Part shown: piece by piece, positions 21,004-32,874 of the stretch
Layout: each line of letters begins with the position of its first letter
How positions within the stretch are numbered: the first letter of the stretch is position 1
The notes under the pieces: generated by a model
Databases searched by the model: none
What the model was told of the DNA's origin: nothing
What the model saw: the letters and a program-made list of their open reading frames with translations, nothing else
Assembly (NCBI GenBank): GCA_002633005.1
Contig: NMRA01000102.1
Location: 664,345-728,344, forward strand
Direction of reading: 5' to 3'
Length of the DNA stretch: 64,000 nt
Origin: Phoronis australis
Lineage: Eukaryota > Phoronida > Phoronidae
Made by a program: the position numbers and the translations under genes

Positions 21004-22764
21004 TTAAGGTAGGTGTATACACTGATCAAATCTCCAGGTTCCTAACTAAAATGAGTAAAAAGGGAGTTTTAACTAGTTAGACATGACACTGAAAGTGACA
21101 AAAATCGAAAAAAAAATTTTTTTAGTTCGTTTTTTTAAAAAATCGTATTTTTTAATTTTCAAAAAATCCAATTTTACCTCGATTTTTTTTCAAAATGCAC
21201 AGGGATCATCATCAACTGTTTCCTTACGCAATATTCTACTTATCCATACCAAATATATGTACAAAATCATTATGATCTTGATTTTGTGTCTTTTTTTGTG
21301 CGTGAGTAGGGGCAAGCACGCCACTTTTTGTCATTTGGTCACTTTCCGTCTAATAACTAAAAATCTGGTCCATTTATCAAAAAACCCTGGCAAACGATTT
21401 TACTTCAGTCCTAGAGGATTTCAAATTTGCAACTTTCGTAAAAATTGACGCACGTGTTGTGGAAAACTGTGCCCGAGAATCTTGTCACTAACCTGAAATC
21501 ACGAGCCGAGAAAAACGGCTGTGAAGTTAAGCGGTCATCGATTGCCACTTGAGATCAAATTTCGTTCAGAATGCGTGGTCATCATGTTCCAATTTTTGTT
21601 GAAGTACTAGAAATAAAGCTGGTATTTACTTCATATTTATAAAATGTGACATACCTGTTTGTTTACAGCGTAATTTTAATCATTTTTTCGAACTTGTGAA
21701 GCACGACAGACTACCACAACAAATATGGCTGTCACGAGGGCGGAGCTTAGCGTTGATCTATTGTCTGCTGAATTGATGTGCCAACCACACATTAAAACCA
21801 TGTGTTGATTCTTTANNNNNNNNNNNNNNNNNNNNNNNNNNNNNNNNNNNNNNNNNNNNNNNNNNNNNNNNNNNNNNNNNNNNNNNNNNNNNNNNNNNNN
21901 NNNNNNNNNNNNNNNNNNNNNNNNNNNNNNNNNNNNNNNNNNNNNNNNNNNNNNNNNNNNNNNNNNNNNNNNNNNNNNNNNNNNNNNNNNNNNNNNNNNN
22001 NNNNNNNNNNNNNNNNNNNNNNNNNNNNNNNNNNNNNNNNNNNNNNNNNNNNNNNNNNNNNNNNNNNNNNNNNNNNNNNNNNNNNNNNNNNNNNNNNNNN
22101 NNNNNNNNNNNNNNNNNNNNNNNNNNNNNNNNNNNNNNNNNNNNNNNNNNNNNNNNNNNNNNNNNNNNNNNNNNNNNNNNNNNNNNNNNNNNNNNNNNNN
22201 NNNNNNNNNNNNNNNNNNNNNNNNNNNNNNNNNNNNNNNNNNNNNNNNNNNNNNNNNNNNNNNNNNNNNNNNNNNNNNNNNNNNNNNNNNNNNNNNNNNN
22301 NNNNNNNNNNNNNNNNNNNNNNNNNNNNNNNNNNNNNNNNNNNNNNNNNNNNNNNNNNNNNNNNNNNNNNNNNNNNNNNNNNNNNNNNNNNNNNNNNNNN
22401 NNNNNNNNNNNNNNNNNNNNNNNNNNNNNNNNNNNNNNNNNNNNNNNNNNNNNNTTTATTCTTGGTCTTGCTACAACACCAATATCAGCTGGTACATCAC
22501 TCTCGATTGCCCGGTTACGCAATGCTTGTTGACAGGGTTAGATTAGAGCTAGTGTCCTTGTATATAAGCTCCGCCCCAGTTGTCAATCACTGAGCTGGTG
22601 AGCACTCCAGCCATATGACTTACTGAGGCTTGGTCAAATATAGCTAAATACAACTTTGGATTTTCAGAATGATTTTATTTTTCTTCAATATACTGTGCAT
22701 CAAGAATTAAAGATTAGGATGACATAAAAATGTCAAAATTTTTTTGTGTATCCACCTACCTTAA
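21004..22764. mobile_element. TTAA-flanked DNA transposon containing the assembly gap
   Basis: The left border TTAAGGTAGGTGTATACAC and the right border, read inverted, TTAAGGTAGGTGGATACAC agree at 18 of 19 bases and both begin with TTAA. That is the target-site signature of Kolobok and piggyBac elements; the GG start favours Kolobok. Internal sequence is poly-A/T rich on the left, and an inner inverted pair, GGGCGGAGCTTA, lies on either side of the gap. Any transposase would lie in the unread 639 bases or be absent, so autonomy is unknown. Confidence 0.65.
21816..22454. other. assembly gap (639 N)
   Basis: A run of N inside the TTAA-flanked transposon. Apparent long frames spanning it are artefacts of unknown bases. 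Confidence 0.99.
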
Positions 22765-25087
22765 TGAAATATGTGAGCGGAGGAGTCGTCACTTTTCAGA
22801 ATACAGCCCTGTTTGTGCTACTGCATGACGGATTTTCGTTTCAGAACCTCGGGTTTTGGATCAATGACCCTTTGAAGCATCGGACTGACCCACAATAAAT
22901 TTTGTTTTTTGTGTGCACCACCATCTCGATGATTTTTTTAGCATGGGCCCATTCAGTTACCAGTGGCTTATTCATATACCCATTACCACTGAACTCCAAA
23001 ATATTACTCATACGGTGGCGCTACCGCAGCGAATGATTTAAAAACTGTTGCAAACAATAACGTATGTAAAACGGCAGTTTAAAGTATTGAAACCAACTGA
23101 ACACAAATAGCTGTTAGAAGCGTCATTGTAAACATGTCTGCTCGCTCACTCAGGCTTACACCAGAATCGTCTTACTTGAGGACAAAAAATTCACTGGAAT
23201 GTGCATTTGACAGAACTTAGATGTCATTTATTTATTGTCTTAATTCTCTACCTATTTTAATTGTATCTTTTTCACGTATATTTAATTGTTGTTTTATTAC
23301 TTCATTGCTTTATATCACTGTTTTTTGTTGTTGAGGGCCCTCTTGGAAAGCAGCGCTATCACTGAAAAGGTCACCCTCATTTTAAATATCACAATAAATA
23401 AACACGAACCTTTAGCAATGCAATTTGCTCCTGTCCCCACTGGTTACGCGAATGCAATTGCCTCGTAAATCACGGGCGTGAAGACAATGCTCATACTTGT
23501 AAATTACACGTACGCACGTACTCAACTTACATGTGAAATTTACGAGCACCATTGTCATCGGTTAAATGGTTGGTACAATATCTACAAGGTCGTGAGTCCG
23601 ACTCTCTCTCCGAATCTTTGTCGATATACGTGCTTTGTGTGAGCATCTGGAAAAGAACAACTGAAAAGCATCCTGCTTATCTTCCGTAAACCTTATTGCG
23701 TATACACCCCTTTCTTCATCGCCGCCATTTTGATATGTGAAAGGGTCGCTGGGCTTTTTTTCGTGTTCGCAGGAAACTCCCTAACATCACGTACGTGAAG
23801 ATGTGATGATCACAGCAACCAGAAGGACAGGTATGTACACATCCGGTTTCAAGTTTTGACTAGTCACTTGAAGATATAGTAGCGTGAAAATATAGCAAGG
23901 TGAATACATTTCATTACGAGATCAGTAATTACATAAAGATTTTAATTTTCTACGGTGTCGACGAAAGGTACACAGACACTATCCAAAACTGTTTCTAAAA
24001 TCGGCGCAAATGACTTTAATGAAATTCTTTAAGTTTTATGAAAATTCATCTTCCAAACATATTTTATTATTAACCAGCGCGCGCTTTAACTCCGGAAATG
24101 TCCAGAAGAGCGCCCATTGCGAGTGTCGTTTCTGTAAAAACACTAATGGAAAGAACGTCGTTCTGTCGGAAGTAAGTTACTTTGGTAATGACGCCACTTG
24201 ACGCCATATGCAATATATTAGAATGATATTCCATGAACAGTGACAACATGTTTGTCACTTCAGCATCAAGTCACTGAAAGCTTTATAAAATCCGTTTTTA
24301 ATGCAAATTTCTTCTTTTGAAAGGACGCTTTTTCGCCGAGCAAGTTGACATTTAAACCAGGCAATTGATACCAAAACTGAGTGATGTTTTGGAAGACTTC
24401 AGGGGAAATTTCCCATTGATGTTTGCATAAACTTAATGTTTTATGGCCAAAGGCCATGTCCCAAGCTTCTTCGTGTTGACTCGGTGGTGTATCCCCACTC
24501 AGTTGTTTTTTCGATTCAACGAAATCATTGTGGGCTATTCCCGAAGCATTTTTGAAATCTGTCCCTGTTTACACTTCAGTTGCATCAGGAGATAAGTGAA
24601 TATCGAGGACTAAAACAAAATATAGACAAATTGAATCTAATGCTGGAATTTGCTTGCTTGAGTTAGCGACGTTGCGTCCGTCTCGCTTACGTCAGCTGGG
24701 CTAGTGATGTTATTGTCATTCTGGGTAATAGGTGGCTTTCAACTAGCTAGACGGCACGGCATTTGGTCAAAACACTATTCAATGAGTGTGACAGATGGAA
24801 CCTTTTAATATACCTAGTTTATTCAGAGGGGGACTCTCGATGCGTTCATAGAGAGATTCATTGACACTCTTTCTGAACCAATCTTTCTCAAAGTCTAGGA
24901 TTTACTGTAGTGACATTTTCAGTATTGACATCATCTTCAGTGGCGCACGAGGTGGCTAAAATAGCCTATCGAGTCCTATGTCCCCGTAACTAGGACGACG
25001 ATGTTGTAACATACGCAGTTTTATGGACTACATGTATTTCTTTTCACATATACATGTATACATGTAGCTCTCTGAGCACTGGGGGTT
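22765..25087. other. non-coding stretch with a promoter-like site
   Basis: No gene recognised. Around 23560-23620 a segment has weak tRNA-like character (GGTTAAATGG..GGTCGTGAGTC). A YY1-like site at 23720-23731 is listed separately. Confidence 0.35.
23720..23731 (-). promoter_or_regulatory. YY1-like site / candidate start region
   Basis: Minus strand reads AAAATGGCGGCG, the consensus of the YY1 element found just downstream of many animal transcription starts. On the plus side a donor-like GGACAG|GTATGT lies about 110 bases away (23829-23840), so a bidirectional promoter is conceivable. No downstream coding exon was found in either direction. Motif match only. Confidence 0.25.
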
Positions 25088-25376
25088 CTAACACTGAATA
25101 CCATAGACTACCTATGACTTATTACCCTTGGGAGTCTTGTCCTTGGCACTAACCAGTTGGCTGCGGAGAGAATTATATAGATTGTTAAAACGTTCTCTTG
25201 AGGAGGTCAGTCTCTGAAAGAAGGGAATCAACACACGGGTAGGTGGATTAGCAATGGTGGTAGTCTGAGTGTTGACGTTGCTCCTCTCTGATCTTTCAGC
25301 CTTGGTGAACGACCAACGTGGATAACTGCATTTGTAAAGTAGTCTCCTTGATGTAATTCAACTCCTCAAAAAAAGC
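25088..25376 (-). pseudogene. Penelope-like element fragment, RT tail to GIY-YIG start
   Basis: Minus-strand frames give FFEELNYIKETTLQ, then after a frame change YPRWSFTKAERSE, then PPTRVLIPFFQRLTSSRERF, and finally a stop followed by VVYGIQC. This order is that of the linker between reverse transcriptase and GIY-YIG endonuclease in animal Penelope-like elements: a ..GYP.W.F.KA segment, a V.IP......SER.. strand, then the VVY.I.C opening of the nuclease. It is a short dead remnant, distinct from the large copy at 61.3 kb. Confidence 0.55.
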
Positions 25377-25537
25377 GAAGGACATTACAGCGTTTTCCTG
25401 TTGCTCCAGACTTGTTCGATTCTAACAACAAGTTGGGAAGAACACCCCTGTAGCCAATTTCTTACATGACTGATTAACACCACTCTGGCAGCTATAGTTG
25501 GGACAGTTCTATTTTGTTCGATGATTGCTCTAAGCTC
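25377..25537. other. flank of Penelope fragment
   Basis: Minus-strand frames here may be older parts of the same element, but I recognise no motif. Confidence 0.25.
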
Positions 25538-25782
25538 CAGTAAGGTCATTTCTAGCCTGACAGGGCTGTGCTGCTAAATTAAAATTTAAGTTATCACATA
25601 ATTGAAAATAAACCAAAAGCATCCCTGAAATTCTCATGAAATGTGATGTTTAGTTTTTGAATTGCCAAAATCGCCCAGCTACAACCGAAGTTACGACAAT
25701 ATATTATTTCCGAATGTACCAATTCGGTCTAGGTTTGACTGTGTCCACACTTGGTTTGCAATAAGCCTGGCCTGCCTGTTGA

Positions 25783-25944
25783 CATCGGAGGCGGATCCAG
25801 GATTTTGATTTAGTGGGGACCAGGTCAGAGTATTAGTCAGGCTGTTGCCCCTCAGACATTTGCACCCCTGAACTACCAAATGGAATCTGGGAAATTTTAG
25901 GGGGGGTCATGGCCCTCTTGGCCACTTCTCTAAATCCGCCACTG
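25783..25944. mobile_element. hAT-like MITE (first printed copy)
   Basis: Starts GAGGCGGATCCAGG-like and ends AAATCCGCCACTG, the inverted CAGTGGCGGATTT terminus shared with 3704 and 18969. About 160 bp, no coding. Internal AGGGGGGGTCATGGCC parallels GGGGTCAAGGTGGTC in the 3704 element. Confidence 0.5.
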
Positions 25945-26351
25945 GTCATGCCAGACAAAAGACTGTGCTTGTAAGTTAACAAAGAAGCTGGGTGTTATCA
26001 CATGCTCACAACTATCTACGTCTGGTAAAGTCACTTGAGCCAACTAGCTGCGAGGAAAGCGGGAACATTGTTTTTTTTCTATTGCCTCTAGAGCCATAAT
26101 ACGACNCAGTAAGGTCATTTCTAGCCTGACTGGGCAGTGCTGCTAAATTAAAATTTAAGTTATCACATAATTGAAAATAAACCAAAAGCATCCCTGAAAT
26201 CCTCATGAAATGTGATGTTTAGTTTTTGAATTGCCAAAATCGCCCAGCTACAACCGAAGTTACGACAATATATTATTTCCGAATGTACCAATTCGGTCTA
26301 GGTTTGACTGTGTCCACACTTGGTTTGCAATAAGCCTGGCCTGCCTGTTAA

Positions 26352-26513
26352 CATCGGAGGCGGATCCAGGATTTTGATTTAGTGGGGACCAGGTCAGAGT
26401 ATTAGTCAGGCTGTTGCCCCTCAGACATTTGCACCCCTGAACTACCAAATGGAATCTGGGAAATTTTAGGGGGGGTCATGGCCCCCTTGGCCACTTCTCT
26501 AAATCCGCCACTG
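26352..26513. mobile_element. hAT-like MITE (second printed copy)
   Basis: Same element as 25783-25944, in the second arm of the N-flanked duplication. Probably the other allele. Confidence 0.5.
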
Positions 26514-26684
26514 GTCATGCCAGACAAAAGACTGTGCTTGTAAGTTAACAAAGAAGCTGGGTGTTATCACATGCTCACAACTATCTACGTCTGGTAAAGT
26601 CACTTGAGCCAACTAGCTGCGAGGAAAGCGGGAACATTGTTTTTTTTCGATTGCCTCTAGAGCCATAATACGACTGTACTTTGG

Positions 26685-26894
26685 AAGTGGCTCGCGGTAG
26701 TGAAGAATGAAAAGGACGCAATTAACACAAAGTACGAGGCAGTGATTTCGTCGACAGTGATTTCACTGACTAATGCCGCCTTACCAAACAGATCATGCAA
26801 CGGCCAGAAAAAGAGACTGAGGCTGAGGTCAAATGCAGTCCCTAGTGCTTGTGTTCGGCTGGCAGGGGACAAAGAAACGTGGCTCAGTTGTTAA
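26685..26894 (+). CDS. conserved convergent ORF, second copy
   Basis: Plus-strand frame WKWLAVVKNEKDAINTKYEAV, then SSTVISL and KKRLRLRSN, ending at a stop (TTGTTAA) at 26894. Homologous to the minus-strand frame at 16649-16904, including the NTKYEAV and KKRLRL blocks. Again it faces a ballast-domain ORF across about 60 bases. The middle of the protein differs (a PNRSCNGQ segment where the first copy has PTIEWRLIKTPHAG). Function unknown. Confidence 0.45.
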   Translation, partial: KWLAVVKNEKDAINTKYEAVISSTVISLTNAALPNRSCNGQKKRLRLRSNAVPSACVRLAGDKETWLSC

Positions 26895-26951
26895 ATCATT
26901 TTTTTAATTTTGGAGAATTGTAGTTGGCGATAAAAACATGAACAATTACAA

Positions 26952-27137
26952 TTAATTCAAGGCAGCCCTAAAAACGTCGTTTAGATGCGGTGCGACATCA
27001 GGGTGGTCCGTGAGACACATCTGCGCTTCTACAAGAAGTCGTTTCATTTGCGGAATTTCGTAACGGTCGGATGAGGGCTCGTTTAAGTCGGGATTGCGAG
27101 TTTCCATGTTGACGTTCATTATAGTGCGTTCTGTTCC
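26952..27137 (-). pseudogene. P2X7 ballast-domain ORF, internally deleted copy
   Basis: Minus-strand frame ERTIMNVNMETRNPDLNEPSSD aligns with residues 12-33 of the ORF at 16110. It then jumps directly to EIPQMKRLLVEAQMCLTDHP, matching residues 103-122. The missing middle is the GLTGYQF motif and most of the Cys core (Cys 86-101), so it cannot form the zinc site. It ends in TAA at 26952. The acceptor-like AG before the homologous start in copy one is not kept here. Confidence 0.6.
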
Positions 27138-27869
27138 AAAATGAATTATTCTCTCCCAATACTTCTATAAAAGTGAAACAAAGTCTATCTCATTAGATAC
27201 AATTTGTAAGGCCTTAGGAGTGTTCGTGAGTGCAAATGTTTTCAGAAGCCAGCAATGAATAAATCAATGCTTTACCGGCTTTATGTGCAATAAAGCTAAT
27301 TGACCGGGTACCGAGGCCGTGTGAGCGCATGCAAATTCAGTGTTTGTTAACAGAAAGCTGTTGTGAAACAATAACTCGATTTTGTATCCTATGGTCAGAT
27401 GTTAGGGGAATCTTTAATTAGAAATACATATACATTGTTCGAATCATTGTTACTGTACAACTTTCTCCTTGGCGTTACTGTGGAAGGGGAACCTGACTGC
27501 GGCCCATTACGAGTAAGTAGGCTTGCAGGTTCGCGGTTAATTCACTAAAATAATCACGTGCACATTATTTTTTTAGATCATTAGTATCGTCTTTTCGTGA
27601 CTGGAAGTTTAGTTTCTAACTTTGGCTGGTTTACGTTCGTGATGTCTTCAGTCCGGCCGCGACGAACCTGGTCGGATTCGGTTATGTGTGTTAAGAACTG
27701 AAATAATCGCAAGTCTAAAATTTCAACACACAGCTATGTCCTCCTGTCTGTATTTCACGGAAGAATATTTCGAATTTATCACCCGACAGACCCTAAACTC
27801 CAGCAACCAACCTTGGTAAATTGGACTACCGAACTACGGTACGTTCAAATAATATAAATCCGTAATAGC
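27138..27869. other. flank of ballast unit, no further gene
   Basis: Similarity to the first ballast unit continues weakly to about 27245 (AAAACATTTGCACTCACGAA on the minus strand). Beyond that nothing is recognised. Confidence 0.35.
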
Positions 27870-28165
27870 GAAATAAAACAACACGCTTGTTCAAGAATTC
27901 GATGTATTTGTAAGGGTTTTACATCGAATTTCGGTGATTTATTGGTGTAAACTATAAATTCAAGCGATAAGTTTACACCAGTAAGCGTGTTGTGAACTGC
28001 TGAACTAACTGCGTTCGAGCTTCTGACGTCATTGGTTAATTTCAACACCTCGTCTGCCGTCAGGTGTCAGGCAAAAGAACTGTACTTGCTGTTATCAAAT
28101 GGAACTACTTTATCTAAACTGATACAAAATCGGTTGTTTTTCTGTGGCATTCTCCTTTAATGCTT
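27870..28165 (-). repeat. dispersed repeat family H, copy B
   Basis: Reverse complement of copies A (15072) and C (54938). The right end, CTCCTTTAA, mirrors the TTAAAGGAG start of copy C, consistent with TTAA borders. No coding. Confidence 0.7.
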
Positions 28166-29456
28166 ACTTTATACATGTAAGTACTACTGCAAAATGAAAA
28201 ACGCAAACTCTGAAAGTTTATCAGTGACGTTGTCTTTTAGTTTGGTTTTCTTAGAAATTGTTATGTTACCATTGGGCACATTGTCAAAACTACACCAAGG
28301 CCCGTGGACCAATCTCTGACTTGGATTGGGGCTTGAAATTTGTCAAATCACGTGACGTGGTTTTAGTACAAATTTGCAAGCTGAATACATGTAGTCAACC
28401 GCCTTGATTCCATGGAAAGGCTGGTATGCAATCGCAAGATTTGGTCATTGATAGTAACAATCAGGAAATACACAACGATCTCATGAATCCTAACAACGAG
28501 TCTGTCACATCCAAAAAGAGTCCTGAATCTGTAATTATTGGCCATAAAACTCATTATACCCCTTTTACTAAACTATCTTCCTGGAGGTTTGATACCAGAG
28601 GCGACATCGCTTTGCACGTTGTGTGTATATTGATTCTGTATCAGTGCTACTAAACATGACACGATGGTTACAAAGAAAGCGCCTTTCTGGGACCACGTCT
28701 TAAAATCCTGTTTTGATTATCTGCACGCTGTAGGCCATGGGCCGTAGCCCGCAGGAGGTCTAGAAAACCACTTCTGTAACCACTTTGGGGGTAATTTAAT
28801 CCAGGTGTTTTTGATGTCACAAAACATTGTACTGTATGAATCAAAAAAGTTCACTCGTTTAAACTTGCACATTTTTGCGAAATTTAATGTTAAAATTGTG
28901 CCAATTCAGCAAATTCTGCATGGAATTAAAATAAGTTAGAAAAGAAGAAAATGTGTCCGTAAAGGATGATACCACATATGATATTCCTACAGCTGAATTA
29001 AGTCATAATAAACACATACCTTGTTATATTTTTCAATCAAAATGTAGAATTATGGAAGGAATATGAATTTATGATCACCACATGTTGGAAAAATATGGAA
29101 CTATCATTCATAGTGTTTTATGCTGTTTTTACTGTTAGTGATAAAACTACAATTATCAAACTGACTTACCTTTATTTTATCACACATTTCCTAATATTTC
29201 ATACAAAAACAGTCATTGGTACACGCCCAAAGCATACGAAAAGTATAGAATAACAATAAATGCAATCGGATGAAGCACAGAAGGGCGAGATATTAACAAG
29301 ATAAAAGCCATTGCTGGAGACGTAGATATGAAAATAGAAAAGTGTTTCACAAATCACCAAGCTCACTGGGCCAGTTAATTGCCTGTTTTTGTCTCTTGAG
29401 AAGATGTCTTTCCAAGTTCCTACGGCTGAATCAATTTCATTACTCACTTTGACATT
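28166..29456. other. no gene recognised
   Basis: AT-rich. On the minus strand 29199-29456 remains open after the Cys-rich segment described next and may be read-through of that gene. Confidence 0.35.
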
Positions 29457-30955
29457 CTCACAGTTTTGGCATTTGCACATTTCAGTGAATTTTCGTCCAG
29501 CATTTACACGAGAACAAACGTTTGCTTAACAACAATTCACGCTGATTCCGTTTTGGACTAAGGAATTGTAGAATAGGATACATTACCTTTTATTTCGATT
29601 TCAGATCTCCAGTTTGGACACATACATTACAAACTCTTTTAGACAAAATTTCCTCAGGGAGTGACTTTAGCAGAGTCAAATGCAATATTTCCCCATGTGA
29701 GATCTTTCGTTGCTCCAAAACTTCAAAGCAACACTCTTGAAATACATCTGAAAATTTCACATTTTTCGCTATCATCAGATATGTGTTTCGTCAGTAGTCT
29801 CGTGAATCTTTTGTAGCATGAACGATGGTATTTGGCTTCGAGTCGTATCAGATCTCTTACCTTTAATCTGATCAAAAGGTCCATGTCATTTCCTGTCTTA
29901 GCAGCATCCAAAAACAACCCATCTACAACCAAGCAAATTAATAATAAAAATCGTTGTCAGAGTGTAAAAATGTGGATTCCGAAAGGATTGTGGGCCTGTC
30001 CTACAAAACGATAGATGTTGACATGTACTCAATTTTTATTACAATAACCGAATGGAAGTACAAATAATGATCAAATTGCAAAAAGTATAATTTTGATAGA
30101 TATCTTATACCATGCCCAGAGTTTTGGTTACTGAGGAAAGAAAAGTACACAGAAGAAAATGTTCGTGTTGTTATTGGGTTATGTGTCCTACCTGCGATGG
30201 AATGCCATCACACGGGCTTGTTATTCAAGGAATACCTGGATACTTGATTCAAACACAAGTAGGCCAGACACCGAGTCCAGGGAACACAATATTTTACCAG
30301 TTGTGCTTATGAGAGCTTTCCACTCAGTTCGCACCTGAGCAAACTCGCACCCAAGTGAACTCGTACCCGTGCTAAAAAACCTAAATTTTCATTTTCATTT
30401 TCATTGTCATTCACTGAATAACGAGTAATATTGAGTCGTTTTGCATAAATATGGCATGGCTGATTGATTTTAATCAATGTTTTGCCAAATTAAATAGTTT
30501 TGAAATACGAGTTGACTGGGGTTTGAAGTGACCTGTTTCCCAATGAGGCACTGACTACAGTGTCACTGATTCAGTGACTTGGGTCGATTTAATCATACAC
30601 CCAGCAAAAATAACTCTCACCATCATCTTGGTCGTAATCAGGGGGTTCTGTTCTCGGCATACTTTGTACTTTTGCAATCTTTCCTCTTTCAATCTTTGTA
30701 GCATCACTTAGTTATATAACATGATTTTTGATACTGCCTGGAGCCCACGACAATCCCGTGAAGTTACTTGATGCAAATTCCAACTGGTGACACACATTGT
30801 GCTCATTACTGTCTTCATCTCCAAGGGAAAGTCATTCTTTCACACAGTCAATGCTTTTTGCCCATGTCAGTTTTGAGAAACTCAACAGAACATGAACTTA
30901 CTCCTTGAAAATGGATGCAGCATTCCATGACAGCATCTCCTAAGTGAGCCGCCAT
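29457..30955 (-). pseudogene. uncharacterised Cys-rich multi-exon gene, decayed (TE-like family)
   Basis: Four minus-strand pieces in order. (1) 30955-30902: MAAHLGDAVMECCIHFQG ending at a GTAAGT donor. (2) 30704-30621: MLQRLKEERLQKYKVCREQN, ending at GTGAGA. (3) 29922-29590: after an acceptor GGTTGTAG, a frame with LFLDAAKTGNDMDLLIRL, DLIRLEAKYHRSCYKRFTR and, after a frameshift near 29775, SKRVCNVCVQTG. (4) 29519-29457: CSRVNAGRKFTEMCKCQNC, resembling a C.C...G..CT..C.C..C block with one Cys replaced by Phe. The YHRSCYK.FTR and Cys-rich signatures recall a repetitive, uncharacterised protein family of aquatic invertebrates. Gene continuity is inferred; frameshifts and the altered Cys suggest it is dead. 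Confidence 0.45.
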
Positions 30956-32874
30956 GTTAGTGTAAGTCAGCAGTTACTTAACTTTTGGAGATTATGATTG
31001 GCTTAAGATGCCATCTTGTGTTATAGTCTTTTGTTGGATTTAGCACCACCTCTTGTTCAATAATGTATTATTTGGACTCACAAAAACGGTTTTTCCACAA
31101 ACAATTTGCCACAACTTGGGAACTTTTCAGGTAACAATTTCTTAATGATATATCTATCCAAACAAAAAAATCAAGTTGCCCCCCTAACATGGCCACAGGA
31201 TGAAACAACTGGGGCTATGGCCCCTGGCCTACTACTCGTGTTAACTTTCACGTTCGACTTAAAGCCAAGGACAAAACACCTTGAGTATCTCAATTTAACG
31301 CTGAATCCCCCGTATTCAACTGTAAATAATTAATTCTTATCCGATTCTCTGTGGAATTTTAATTCATTGCCATGCTGTTTTGCTTTTGAACAAGGTAATG
31401 CGTAAATGCGCTACTCCGCAAATTTAGGGTTGGCCAACCCCAATTAACGCTTAAGTTTTCTCTCGAGTCGCTGAAGATTTTTTATGTTTTTGATGGTAAT
31501 GATATAGAATCCTATTACGGTAAGTACTAGACCGACTTTGATGAGGGTGAAAATCTTAATTTGATTTTCATGTTCAGACTGCAAATGTAACCTCATTACT
31601 ATGCAGGAACAGTAAATCTTAGAAACGGTTGATTGCTTTTATGTGAACATTCCCGATGTTATACCGTATACACTGGCCCCTAAAACGTTTTTTAGGATTT
31701 GTTTATTAGCTGTTCAATTTTTGCACGAGGTGCAATAAACATAGGGCTTTTATGATTGTTTACCCAGATCTAATGCCTCTTGGTGCTTTCTGGGTTATGT
31801 ATATTCATTGTATTCTGAAGATTTCGTAATAAACTTTAAAAAAAAATTGTTATTAAAAAATATGTAAAGCGAATAAATATTCTGAGACCTCAGCACGACA
31901 ATTTATGCCTGCCATCAATGTACCTGCCTTTTCTTTTCTGTTAACTTATATCAAATATACACGTAATGTTCACGTAACCCATTTAATAACAGATTCGTAT
32001 ACAGTCAAAAATCTAATTTTATATTCTTTCTAGTTTTAGAAAGTGTATACTTGTTTATTGTTAAAATCTATAGATTTGTAGATATTTGTATGAATACCCA
32101 GGACACCCCCATTAAGGGCCTACAAAACCTTAATATCCCGAACCAGTATAGCAGATATAATTGCAACTGTACGAATGTTTCAAAATTTTTAGCAACTTTT
32201 AAAGGTTCTTAAGCATAAACCGACGAATTAGATGAGTGTACATACCCTCGATGTCCGTTTGAAAATTCTGGTCATTCTAAAGTGTCATTAAATCAATTTG
32301 CGCCTTCGTGCAGACATAACACGGTGAAAGTACGAAAGTGTCTAAAACTGTTGCAACACTACCTCTTAAACTGTAAAAGGGATTGAGGAGTATTTGTATT
32401 TAGCAGTTGTAAGCAATTAAAAGCACGCTGGTTGTTGTTGGTTGACTTCCAGCGTTATAACAATAAAAAGTCAGAATTTTTTTCTTCTCACCGAATAACA
32501 ATTCAAAACTTGGTCATGTTTTGGGAGAGGGCTCGATTCTTATGCTTGCATTCGATGTAACCCATCACAGAACAACGTGTTATCCTAAACATAATGAATG
32601 CAGTGATAATATTTATGCACCAGCACAGTACATACTAAATCAACTACGTCATGACTTTCATGTTTTTCATAAATAATGTGTCTACATGTACATGTGCATG
32701 TATGTGTTAATTTCATACCTTCATACATCCTCCCAGTTGTCAACAAGAATTTTGACTTGCATATATCCGTTAACCGTGTTGCACATGGTACGATAAACTT
32801 CATGTCAACATCAATGACAGCAGCTCTTCCGTCTTATTAATCTCAACAACAAAATAAGCCATATATATTTTGCT
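30956..32874. other. no gene; one polyadenylation-like tail
   Basis: Short TTTTCA repeats lie just before this stretch (30388-30412). AATAAA at 31828-31833 followed within five bases by nine A could be the 3' end of a retroposed transcript on the plus strand, but I recognise no body upstream. Confidence 0.35.

Larger units (their letters stand above)
25538..26674. repeat. 568-bp direct duplication around one N (probable allelic copies)
   Basis: 25538-26105 and 26107-26674 are equal in length with about six substitutions (roughly 1 percent), separated only by the N at 26106. As at 11.5 kb, this is best explained by two haplotypes retained in tandem. It carries a MITE in each copy. Confidence 0.85.

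Noticed and set aside
21758-22593. Two long apparent open frames of over 250 codons on opposite strands
   Set aside because: They consist almost wholly of unknown bases in the 639-N gap.
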